Made by a program: the position numbers and the translations under genes
The notes under the pieces: model-generated
Databases searched by the model: none
Told to the model about the DNA's origin: nothing
What the model saw: only the letters and a program-made list of their open reading frames with translations
Part shown: piece by piece, positions 1 through 6,374 of the stretch
Numbering within the stretch: the first letter of the stretch is position 1
Layout: each line of letters begins with the position of its first letter
Assembly: GCA_050309585.1 (NCBI GenBank)
Contig: JBNRML010000123.1
Coordinates: 1-9,592 of the forward strand
Length of the DNA: 9,592 nt
From: Bovifimicola sp050309585
GTDB taxonomy: Bacteria; Bacillota; Clostridia; Lachnospirales; Lachnospiraceae
Direction: 5' to 3'

Positions 1-23
1 AATATATTAATTCAATAAATCTC

Positions 24-52
24 TTTACTAATCATATTTATTTATATAAAAT
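24..52 (+). promoter_or_regulatory. Candidate sigma-A promoter for the DegV gene
   Basis: TTTACT (24-29) and TAAAAT (47-52) are separated by 17 bp, matching four and five of six consensus positions. It lies about 80 bp upstream of the DegV start codon. The whole 1-134 region is very AT-rich, so chance matches are easy; this is the best-spaced pair I can see. Confidence 0.35.
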
Positions 53-134
53 ACTTTATGATACGTTATTCAAAACCATATTAACAGTTATTTTTCACTA
101 CATTAATACAATTACAAAAGAAATGAGGAAATAT

Positions 135-965
135 ATGAACTATAAAATTCTATCTGATTCATCTTCAAATGTCAGAGCCCTTGAAAAAGTTGAATTTGCA
201 AGTGTGCCACTTAAAATAATCTGCGGTGAACACGAATTCGTGGATGACGAAAATCTTGATGTTCCTGAAATGTTATCAATTCTTAAAGCTTCAAAGGAAA
301 GATCCTCTACTTCATGTCCAAACACATTCGACTGGCTTGACAATTGTGAGAATGCTGATTGCATTTTTTCAGTAGCTCTTACAAGTACTCTTTCAGGAGG
401 GTATGCTTCTGCTGTTCAGGCTAAAAAAATATTGGTGGAAGAGCATCCAGAAAAAAAATTCTACGCAATAGACACACTATCTACCGGTCCTGAAAACAGA
501 TTAATAGTTGAAAAACTCGAATCACTCATTATAAGTGGAAATGATTTTGAAACAATCTGTTCAGAAATAGACAAATACAAAGAAAAGACACACCTTGTAT
601 TTTCACTTCAATCCCTTGACAATTTTGCAAAAAATGGCCGCATAAGTCCTGCAGTCGCAAAGCTTGCTGGCCTGTTAGGAATCTGCATTGTTGGGAGGGC
701 AAGCTCTGAAGGGACATTGGAACCCCTTCACAAGGTCAGGGGAAAAATAAAGGCACTTAACACAATTTATAAAGCAATGACAGATGAGGGCTTCAAAGGC
801 GGAAAGGTGCGCATCGCCCACTGCTACAATCCAGAAGATGCCAACTCTCTTAAAGAAATAATCACAAAAGATTATCCCGACTGCGATATTTCCATCGAGT
901 TGTGCGGTGGATTATGTAATTACTATGCTGAAGACCAGGGCATCCTTGTGGGATTTGAATCATAA
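135..965 (+). CDS. DegV family fatty-acid-binding protein
   Basis: This 276-residue protein belongs to the DegV family, two-domain cytoplasmic proteins that bind a fatty acid; in some Firmicutes they act as FakB, presenting exogenous fatty acids to the kinase FakA. The sequence shows the N-terminal ILSDSSSN strand-loop, the TSCP motif (residues 59-62), the STLSGGY motif (84-90) and NGRIS (167-171). The C-terminal lipid-pocket region reads GGLCNYYAEDQG rather than the classic HxGPG, a variant I associate with clostridial DegV proteins. The length is normal for the family. The start at 135 is preferred over the in-frame ATG at 123 because GAGG (125-128) sits 6 nt upstream of it and within the longer reading. 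It appears to be monocistronic. The specific lipid, and whether a FakA partner exists elsewhere, cannot be told from this window. Confidence 0.9.
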   Translation: MNYKILSDSSSNVRALEKVEFASVPLKIICGEHEFVDDENLDVPEMLSILKASKERSSTSCPNTFDWLDNCENADCIFSVALTSTLSGGYASAVQAKKILVEEHPEKKFYAIDTLSTGPENRLIVEKLESLIISGNDFETICSEIDKYKEKTHLVFSLQSLDNFAKNGRISPAVAKLAGLLGICIVGRASSEGTLEPLHKVRGKIKALNTIYKAMTDEGFKGGKVRIAHCYNPEDANSLKEIITKDYPDCDISIELCGGLCNYYAEDQGILVGFES

Positions 966-983
966 AACTCTCTTACAAATAAA

Positions 984-1028
984 AAAGCATATAAACCCAG
1001 TTTCAATGTATCCTGATTTATATGCTTT
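984..1028 (-). terminator. Hairpin between convergent DegV and chemotaxis genes
   Basis: A perfect 12-bp inverted repeat (arms 984-995 and 1017-1028, AAAGCATATAAA and its complement) has a 21-nt loop in which CAG/CTG (998-1000/1013-1015) can add pairs. On the minus strand the arm runs into TTTTTTATTT, so it best serves as a terminator for the receptor gene. On the plus strand the trailing sequence is only moderately T-rich. The AT-rich stem makes termination efficiency uncertain. Confidence 0.45.
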
Positions 1029-1066
1029 AATTATTATCCATTTGTTTTTGTCATCACAATCCAAAC

Positions 1067-1097
1067 AGTGTATCGGTTTCACAATAACCGATGCACT
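1067..1097 (-). terminator. Second hairpin at the receptor gene stop codon
   Basis: Arms 1067-1078 and 1086-1097 pair over 12 positions with one G-U, closing a 7-nt loop. On the minus strand the hairpin begins inside the TAG stop codon (1096-1098) of the receptor gene. The following tract, TGTTTGG, is a poor U-run, so it may be a 3'-end stabilising structure working with the hairpin at 984-1028. Confidence 0.4.
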
Positions 1098-2442
1098 AGC
1101 ACTTAAACTCTTTAGCCTGTTCATTAAGCGAAACAGCCAATTCCGCCAGTTCTGTTGTCATCTTTGAAATTACTTCGATTGACTCTGACTGACTTTCCAC
1201 TGAAGCAGTAATCTCTTCGCTGCTTGCAACATTTTCTTCTGCCACACCTGAAAGGTTCTCAATCATATTTACAATTACAACCTTACTGTTCTGCATACTG
1301 TTTTCAGAATCCATAAGTACATCTGTACTCTTTTCAATCTCTTTAAGATTCTCTTCGATGAATAAGAACTTCTTCTGTGTCAATTCAACACTTGAATTCT
1401 GCATTTCAAAGCTCTTCTCCATAAGTTCCATTTTCTGCATGGTATCATTTGTTTTCTCAACAAGTTCATTAACAATTTCCTGAATCTGCTGTGTAAGGTT
1501 ATTTGTTTCAGACGCAAGATTTCCAATTTCATCAGCAACAACAGAAAATCCACGTCCTGCCTCTCCTGCCCTTGCAGCCTCGATTGAAGCATTTAATGCC
1601 AGAAGGTTTGTCTGCTCTGCAATCTGATCAATCTGTCGGCTTGTTTCCTCAATACGCTCTGTCTGCTGAACGTTCTGTTTCAAGGCTTCTTTTACCATCT
1701 GGAGATTTTCACTACTTTCATTTGTAGTCCTGATAAGTCCTTTAATTGCTTTAAGACCTTCATCCTTAACTTTATTCATTTCCTCACTGCGTTTTTTAAG
1801 CAATGTAGAATCTTTTAAATTCTTATCAATTTTATCCTGAAGAATATTTACCTCCTCAACACCCTTACTTGTTTCATCCGCCTGAGAAACTGCACCGCTG
1901 TTCACTGCCCCCATAGCAGCTTTAATGCTATCTGATGCTCCCAATAATACAGTAACATTCTCTGTAAGCTTAACAGAATTTTCTGAAAGTATGTCAGAGG
2001 TATCACTAATCTGTCCCATCATCTTTGTGAGATTCTTTTTCATTGTTAAAATACTCTCTGAGATAACACCCACTTCATCTCTTCTTTTTGCATATTTAAC
2101 AAGCTTGTCATTCTTCGTACTCTCAGATAAATCATATGCTGCAACTCGCTCAATTTCCACGGCTCCCAGCTTTAATGGCTTTACAAACGAATTGTATAAT
2201 ACCAGGCTTAAAATAATAATGACCGCTATTCCACATCCAACTGCAACACAGGTAAGTGTAACAACCATATTCCCAATATCTTTACCCGCCTCGCTTACTG
2301 ATATTCCCTTTGCATCCGCCAACTTCTGTTCAAATATTTTGCAGGAAATAAAATTGCACGCCGTAAATGCTATTGTTAACACTACAAACATTAATAAAAC
2401 TATTTTAGTTATAATACTTTTTTTCTTTTTTGCCTTCTCCAT
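1096..2442 (-). CDS. Methyl-accepting chemotaxis protein with minimal extracytoplasmic region
   Basis: A 448-residue chemoreceptor that would control CheA kinase activity through CheW at the membrane. A basic N-terminus (EKAKKKK) is followed by a transmembrane helix (about residues 11-32), a short outside segment of only about 27 residues (about 33-59), a second transmembrane helix (about 60-83), a HAMP linker (about 84-137), and a long coiled-coil signalling domain. The conserved hairpin tip, with EQTNLLALN and IEAARAGE, spans roughly 270-312. With so little outside the membrane there is no room for a Cache or four-helix sensor domain. The signal may be sensed in the membrane or HAMP, or the protein may depend on partner receptors. 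There is no C-terminal NWETF-type CheR tether. The start at 2442 has GGAGGG (2452-2457) 9 nt upstream. It is a single-gene unit, divergent from the amidase. Confidence 0.95.
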   Translation of the reverse strand: MEKAKKKKSIITKIVLLMFVVLTIAFTACNFISCKIFEQKLADAKGISVSEAGKDIGNMVVTLTCVAVGCGIAVIIILSLVLYNSFVKPLKLGAVEIERVAAYDLSESTKNDKLVKYAKRRDEVGVISESILTMKKNLTKMMGQISDTSDILSENSVKLTENVTVLLGASDSIKAAMGAVNSGAVSQADETSKGVEEVNILQDKIDKNLKDSTLLKKRSEEMNKVKDEGLKAIKGLIRTTNESSENLQMVKEALKQNVQQTERIEETSRQIDQIAEQTNLLALNASIEAARAGEAGRGFSVVADEIGNLASETNNLTQQIQEIVNELVEKTNDTMQKMELMEKSFEMQNSSVELTQKKFLFIEENLKEIEKSTDVLMDSENSMQNSKVVIVNMIENLSGVAEENVASSEEITASVESQSESIEVISKMTTELAELAVSLNEQAKEFKC

Positions 2443-2534
2443 CTTTGATTGCCCTCCATACTGTTGTTTTATCCATTCTCTTTTGCAAAATCAGTAATAT
2501 GTACCTTTCATCTCCTCACGTTTTTATAGTAAAC

Positions 2535-2542
2535 ATTATATC
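2535..2542 (-). promoter_or_regulatory. Extended -10 promoter element for the receptor gene
   Basis: On the minus strand TATAAT (plus positions 2535-2540) is preceded by TG one base away, giving TGATATAAT, a perfect extended -10. A convincing -35 is absent (best match TGTGAA at a 17-bp spacing), as is common for extended -10 promoters. Transcription would start near 2528 and leave a leader of about 85 nt. I saw no flagellar sigma-D type TAAA/CCGATAT pair. Confidence 0.55.
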
Positions 2543-2603
2543 ATATAAACTTAATTTTTCACATACAACATTTACATTTTTTTAACATATCTATGAATAC
2601 TTT

Positions 2604-2632
2604 TTTACAGCTCATATATTAACATATATTGT
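2604..2632 (+). promoter_or_regulatory. Candidate promoter upstream of the amidase gene
   Basis: TTTACA (2604-2609) lies 17 bp before TATTGT (2627-2632), or 15 bp before TATATT (2625-2630). A separate perfect TATAAT stands at 2695-2700, only 30 bp before the start codon, but without a -35. The 2458-2730 stretch otherwise holds no gene. It contains the divergent receptor promoter and four short complementary arms (GCCA/TGGC) described in the findings. Confidence 0.3.
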
Positions 2633-2730
2633 AACTATTCAGAGCCAACCTCAAAAACTGGCGTTTTTTCGGTGTGGCATATCCGCCAAATATATATAAT
2701 TTGTACATTAATTCACACAAGGAGGACATC

Positions 2731-3552
2731 ATGACAAAACGACAATATCGAAGATTAAGGAAGAAAATTAAGAAACTATTACCGAAATTTATTTTACTCT
2801 CTTTTTGCGCACTTTTTCTGTTTTTTACAATAAAATCTTTTATAAATAAAGCCAGCTCAAATCAAAAAAACAGGATAAGGGTTACGAAGGAATCACTTAA
2901 AGATAATAAAATTTACAAAGATGTTACCAATACTGAACCGTCCTCAGACAAATTACTGACATTTTCAAACGATTATTCCAACAAATTACCGGAACTTAAA
3001 AAAATAACTGTCTGTATAGATGCAGGTCACGGTGGCGATGATGTTGGTGCACAAAGTGAAACCGGCAAATATGAAAAAGAAGACACTCTGCTGCTTTGCA
3101 GACTTTTGAAAAGCTATTTGGAATCAGTTGGAGTAAATGTGATTATGACCCGGAATTCAGACAAAGCAATCCCTCTTGACAAACGAAAAGAAATTGCCGA
3201 AAACAGTAATGCAAACCTTGTTATTTAAATTCACAGAAATTTCTATGACGGAACAGAGGATGTTAATGGCATAGAAGCCTGGATTAACTCCTCAGTCCCA
3301 AATGATGCCTTGGCTATTTCTCAAAATATATTACGAGCCATAGAATATAAAATTCCCGGAATAAATAATCGTGGTGTCAAATACGGAAGTATGGATAATC
3401 CCAATGAAAACTATGCACTAAATAAGGTATCAATGCCCAGCCTGATCCTTGAAGCAGGATTCATGAGCAGTCACTACGACAATGATATCTTTTATAAGCA
3501 TATGGAGGATTATGCCCTTTCAATTGCCCGTGGAATTATCAATTCCTATTAA
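2731..3552 (+). pseudogene. N-acetylmuramoyl-L-alanine amidase (Amidase_3 type), interrupted by in-frame TAA
   Basis: The conceptual 273-codon product is a membrane-anchored cell-wall amidase that would cleave the MurNAc-L-Ala bond of peptidoglycan. A basic N-terminus leads into one hydrophobic helix (about residues 18-37), a linker, then the catalytic domain from about residue 90. Visible family residues are DAGHGG with zinc ligand His100, zinc ligand Glu115 (GKYEKED), MTRNSD, His168 (IHRN) and catalytic Glu241 (ILEAGFMS). Codon 166 is TAA (3226-3228), replacing the Ser of the family's SIHxN motif; TCA to TAA is one base change. The frame continues intact to 3550, with no other lesion. The 165-residue product would lack His168 and Glu241 and should be inactive. 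The start at 2731 has AAGGAGG (2719-2725) 5 nt upstream and is preferred over the in-frame GTG at 2674. It is most likely a recent nonsense mutation; a sequencing error or readthrough is possible. Confidence 0.85.
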
Positions 3553-3576
3553 AACATACTGCATCACAGTATGTTT
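3552..3576. terminator. Bidirectional terminator between amidase and cysteine hydrolase
   Basis: A perfect 10-bp stem (3552-3561 with 3567-3576, AAACATACTG and complement) closes a 5-nt loop. The amidase stop TAA (3550-3552) touches its left edge and the hydrolase stop TGA (3564-3566, minus strand) lies in the loop. The minus-strand reading ends in a short T-run (GTTTTAA), and the plus reading in GTTTATCT. Confidence 0.6.
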
Positions 3577-4085
3577 ATCTGGCACATTTTCATTGTGATT
3601 AATGTTGCTTCATGGCTCTCAGGGGTAACACCTGCGCAGCAATCACTTACCACATTTATGTCCATTTCCGGATAATTTGCCTTTAAAAGCAATGCATTGG
3701 AAACCACACAAATATCTGTACACAATCCAATAATCGTTACCTCTGTGTTTTTCTGGTCACATTCCTCAAACAATTTCACTAATTCTGTTGAACCAAATGT
3801 CGGCTTAAATATTTTCACATATTCTTTTCCTTCCAAAGCCTCCAAAACCCTGACATTCAGCTCCCACCCGTCAGTATCCCTGATACAGTGAGGAACAGGA
3901 AGGTATTTTCCCTCCCTCGTCTCAAGATAATCATTTTCGTGGGTATCATATGTTACAAATATTTTACCGTCAAAATCATTAATCTTATTTGCAACATTTT
4001 CAACAATCCCCACTGCCTCTGCTGTTCCCAATGCACCATCCACAAAATCCTTCTGCATATCCACTACAACTAAATATTTTTCCAT
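3564..4085 (-). CDS. Cysteine hydrolase of the isochorismatase/nicotinamidase superfamily
   Basis: A 173-residue cytoplasmic hydrolase whose residues fit nicotinamidase (nicotinamide to nicotinate plus ammonia, in NAD salvage). The catalytic triad is visible as Asp9 (VVDMQKDF), Lys94 (FKPTFGS) and Cys126 (GLCTDICVV), the last preceded by the conserved cis-peptide region. A metal site like that of PncA is suggested by Asp47, His49 (TYDTHEND) and His66 (LPVPHC). The protein is slightly shorter than typical PncA, so a related amidohydrolase role cannot be excluded. The start at 4085 has AGAGGA (4095-4100) 9 nt upstream. The gene stands alone, with its own consensus promoter and an overlapping palindrome that suggests repression. 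Its C-terminal codons form one arm of the shared terminator hairpin. Confidence 0.88.
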   Translation of the reverse strand: MEKYLVVVDMQKDFVDGALGTAEAVGIVENVANKINDFDGKIFVTYDTHENDYLETREGKYLPVPHCIRDTDGWELNVRVLEALEGKEYVKIFKPTFGSTELVKLFEECDQKNTEVTIIGLCTDICVVSNALLLKANYPEMDINVVSDCCAGVTPESHEATLITMKMCQINIL

Positions 4086-4129
4086 AATCCTGCTTCCTCT
4101 CTTTCATTTACATATTCTAACAATAATAT

Positions 4130-4174
4130 ATCCTTGAATATAATTTAAAACATACTCAAATTATATTCAAGGAT
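4130..4174. promoter_or_regulatory. Perfect 17-bp inverted repeat, candidate operator
   Basis: Arms 4130-4146 and 4158-4174 (ATCCTTGAATATAATTT and its complement) are fully complementary around an 11-bp spacer. The right arm contains the -10 hexamer of the hydrolase promoter, and transcription would start inside the spacer. The transcript would therefore carry only one arm and could not fold the hairpin. This favours a DNA binding site for a dimeric regulator over a terminator. A niacin-responsive regulator is one guess, based only on the downstream gene. Confidence 0.55.
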
Positions 4175-4187
4175 TTTCCTGTGTCAA
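4160..4187 (-). promoter_or_regulatory. Consensus sigma-A promoter for the cysteine hydrolase
   Basis: On the minus strand TTGACA (plus 4182-4187) and TATAAT (plus 4160-4165) match both consensus hexamers perfectly with a 16-bp spacer. The start of transcription would be near 4153, giving a leader of about 70 nt before the ATG at 4085. It is the strongest promoter in the window. Confidence 0.8.
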
Positions 4188-4463
4188 TTACCTTGTTATT
4201 TTCATTTTACTTATTTATTTCATTGTGTTATTTATCCAGATAAAGAAGATTACTTTTCACAAATCCCTTACTCTACATTCCTGATGAGCCACATTATCTC
4301 CGCTATAGGCAAAAAACAGGATATGTACCTACATATTTGAATCCTTTCGGGTATTCTGCATAATCTTCTTTATACATCGCTAATAAATTAATCAGAAAAT
4401 TGAGCGATTAAACTTTTTCTATTTTATATATTCAGTTATGAATTTAAAAAAAGTTAAAGATTC
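4188..4463. other. Gene-poor stretch with a possible decayed coding remnant
   Basis: No complete gene is visible here. On the minus strand, codons from the ATG at 4377 to the TAG at 4303-4305 read as a 24-residue peptide (MYKEDYAEYPKG...), and the frame is open for about ten more codons upstream. Its composition looks like real protein, but there is no ribosome site and stops follow. I do not recognise it. Two arms of a 13-bp perfect inverted repeat (ATAAAGAAGATTA at 4240-4252, complement at 4361-4373) bracket 108 bp that include most of it. ATCGCT/AGCGAT (4376-4381 and 4403-4408) is another short complementary pair. The most plausible reading is a degraded gene. Confidence 0.35.
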
Positions 4464-5147
4464 CTACTGTATTTTAGTCCAATCAAAATCTGTCCAATAT
4501 TCTTCCGTTCCAAGGTCATCTCTTAACACTGACTTTGTATCAATAATATACGTTCCATTTTTCTGACGACCTATTGTCACACTATAAATTCTAGATTCTA
4601 AATTCAAATGACAAAATGATTCTTGAACATAATCAGTTAACACTCCAGCAAAATATGTCATAAGCTGTGAATTTCCTATTCCTGATGCACAAATCATTTC
4701 TACTTCACCATTTTTCATATTCCTTTTGATCTCATATGTGTTTATGGATTCCTTCATAATGCAACTGTCGAAATCCAGTTTAGAGTTAGTTGTTACCCCC
4801 TCCTCTATTACACTTCTAAAAAAGTAATTCATCTCACGATTCTCTATGGCTTCGGTATTATTATTGACCTCAATCATTGTAGGTTTAATATCTAATTCTG
4901 CATCAAGATATCTATTTATATTAATATTTGAATAATCTTCTAAATCATCTGGCAAGGAACCACCACTTATACGCGCAATTAACAATTCATATTTTCCATC
5001 AGTATTAAAATCTTCTATATAATAATTTAATGGAGAAGTAACCATTTCTGTTGCGAAATACCTTTGATACATTTCAGATTCCATAAAATATTTCCAATAT
5101 TCTTCGCTACCAATCTCATATGATATATTACTCACCTCAATCCGCAT
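4464..5147 (-). CDS. Hypothetical protein with a DxNxDG calcium-loop-like motif
   Basis: I do not recognise a family for this 227-residue acidic protein. DFNTDGKYELLI (46-57) resembles the DxNxDGxxE loop of FG-GAP/dockerin-like repeats, usually found in exported proteins. EEYW occurs near both ends (residues 15-18 and 215-218), in GSEEYWKYF and GTEEYWTDFDW, suggesting a small internal duplication or repeated surface motif. There is no transmembrane segment. No signal peptide is present in this reading, and no Shine-Dalgarno precedes the ATG at 5147 or the alternative TTG codons at 5150 and 5153. A TATAAT (minus strand, plus 5162-5167) lies so close that a transcript would be nearly leaderless. 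Upstream in-frame codons from 5201 read MKKKRYFP and then meet three stops. The gene could therefore be intact and weakly expressed, or 5'-truncated. Confidence 0.5.
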   Translation of the reverse strand: MRIEVSNISYEIGSEEYWKYFMESEMYQRYFATEMVTSPLNYYIEDFNTDGKYELLIARISGGSLPDDLEDYSNININRYLDAELDIKPTMIEVNNNTEAIENREMNYFFRSVIEEGVTTNSKLDFDSCIMKESINTYEIKRNMKNGEVEMICASGIGNSQLMTYFAGVLTDYVQESFCHLNLESRIYSVTIGRQKNGTYIIDTKSVLRDDLGTEEYWTDFDWTKIQ

Positions 5148-5232
5148 CAACAATATCTACAATTATATTACGTATTATGGAAAATATCGTTTCTTTTTCA
5201 TACAAATAAATAATTGGCATCATTAATTTATT

Positions 5233-5312
5233 AATCAAAAAAGTAGATTACGCCTTATTGTCCACAAAAAAGATTGGTGGACAAATATTAGGCAAAACCT
5301 ACTTTTTTGATT
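5233..5312 (-). terminator. Long nested hairpin downstream of the GGGtGRT gene
   Basis: Three nested stems are visible: an outer perfect 14-bp stem (5233-5246 with 5299-5312, AATCAAAAAAGTAG and complement), a middle GCCT/AGGC (5252-5255 with 5290-5293), and an inner perfect 8-bp TTGTCCAC/GTGGACAA (5258-5265 with 5277-5284) with an 11-nt loop. On the minus strand the outer arm ends in CTACTTTTTTGATT, giving a U-run. It lies 33 bp after the GGGtGRT stop and before the hypothetical gene, so operon termination is the simplest role. Its size and nested symmetry also resemble a small palindromic repeat element. Confidence 0.6.
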
Positions 5313-5344
5313 TTCATTTATTAAACTTAAGTTTTTGCTTTTCC

Positions 5345-6355
5345 TTAGAACTTGCCTTCCTTAGCAGCTTCCTCGATGCTAACAGCAACTGCAACAGTAG
5401 CACCAACCATTGGGTTGTTACCCATACCGATAAGACCCATCATTTCAACGTGAGCTGGAACTGATGAAGAACCTGCGAACTGTGCGTCTGAATGCATACG
5501 TCCCATTGTATCAGTCATACCGTATGAAGCAGGACCTGCTGCCATGTTATCCGGATGAAGTGTTCTACCTGTACCACCACCTGATGCTACTGAGAAGTAC
5601 TTCTTACCCTGTTCGATACATTCTTTCTTGTATGTACCTGCTACAGGATGCTGGAATCTTGTTGGGTTTGTAGAGTTACCTGTAATGGAAACACCAACAT
5701 TTTCCTTATGCATGATAGCAACACCTTCTGTAACGTCATCTGCACCGTAACATTTAACTGATGCACGAAGACCGTCAGAATATGCTTTTTCATATATTGT
5801 CTCAACTTCACCTGTGAAGTAGTTCATTTTTGTTTCAACAAATGTAAATCCGTTGATACGTGAGATAATCTGGGCTGCATCTTTTCCAAGACCATTTAAG
5901 ATTACACGTAAAGGTTTCTGACGAACCTTGTTAGCTTTCTCAGCGATACCGATAGCACCTTCTGCTGCTGCAAATGACTCATGGCCTGCAAGGAAACAGA
6001 AACATTCTGTCTCTTCTTCCAATAACATTTTTCCTAAGTTACCATGTCCAAGACCTACTTTTCTGTGGTCAGCAACAGAACCTGGAATACAGAATGCCTG
6101 AAGACCTTCACCTATAGCTGCTGCTGCATCTGCTGCTCTTCTGCATCCTTTTTTAATAGCAATTGCTGCACCTACTGTGTAAGCCCAACAAGCATTTTCA
6201 AAACAAATTGGCTGGATTTTCTTAACCTGCTCATATACATCCAAGCCAGCATCTTTTGTAATTTTCTCAGCTTCTTCAATAGAGCTGATTCCGTAACTGT
6301 TTAATACTGAATTGATCTGGTCAATTCTTCTTTCATATGATTCAAATAATGCCAT
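5345..6355 (-). CDS. GGGtGRT family protein
   Basis: This 336-residue protein carries the signature that names its family, GGGTGRT (residues 259-265), in a highly conserved C-terminal third (LHPDNMAAGP, GMTDTMGRMHSDAQFAG, IGMGNNPMVGATVAVAVS). Other notable residues are ICFENACWAY with Cys51 and Cys56, and a Gly/His-rich stretch (HRKVGLGHGN). I see no transmembrane segment or signal peptide, so it is probably cytoplasmic. The biochemical role is not established to my knowledge; family members typically sit next to an iron-sulfur scaffold gene, as here. The start at 6355 has AAAGGAGA (6364-6371) 8 nt upstream, and the longer in-frame reading from 6409 would overlap the scaffold gene. The 19-nt gap indicates co-transcription with the scaffold. 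The strong ribosome site suggests good expression. Confidence 0.9.
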   Translation of the reverse strand: MALFESYERRIDQINSVLNSYGISSIEEAEKITKDAGLDVYEQVKKIQPICFENACWAYTVGAAIAIKKGCRRAADAAAAIGEGLQAFCIPGSVADHRKVGLGHGNLGKMLLEEETECFCFLAGHESFAAAEGAIGIAEKANKVRQKPLRVILNGLGKDAAQIISRINGFTFVETKMNYFTGEVETIYEKAYSDGLRASVKCYGADDVTEGVAIMHKENVGVSITGNSTNPTRFQHPVAGTYKKECIEQGKKYFSVASGGGTGRTLHPDNMAAGPASYGMTDTMGRMHSDAQFAGSSSVPAHVEMMGLIGMGNNPMVGATVAVAVSIEEAAKEGKF

Positions 6356-6374
6356 CTCGTTAGTCTCCTTTCTA

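Noticed and set aside
1925..2497. 190-residue plus-strand open frame opposite the chemoreceptor gene
   Set aside because: It is antisense to a clear chemoreceptor, has no ribosome site, and its Ser/Ile/Phe-rich composition is typical of a shadow frame.
2674..2730. Upstream GTG start for the amidase
   Set aside because: It has no ribosome site, and the extension would precede a normal basic-plus-hydrophobic anchor; ATG 2731 has AAGGAGG.
2640..2730. Riboswitch in the amidase leader
   Set aside because: I could not match it to c-di-GMP, lysine, SAM or other consensus cores; only short GCCA/TGGC arms are present.
3220..3235. Programmed stop-codon readthrough or selenocysteine-type recoding
   Set aside because: The codon is TAA, not TGA, no recoding hairpin is evident just downstream, and other genes here use TAA as a normal stop. 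A nonsense mutation is simpler.
3310..3552. Separate 80-residue gene for the amidase C-terminal part
   Set aside because: It would begin at TTG with no ribosome site, in the middle of the amidase fold and in the same frame; it is the tail of the interrupted gene.
5323..5334. AAACTTAAGTTT perfect palindrome after the GGGtGRT stop codon
   Set aside because: It is short, AT-rich and next to the much stronger nested hairpin; there is no independent reason to call it functional.
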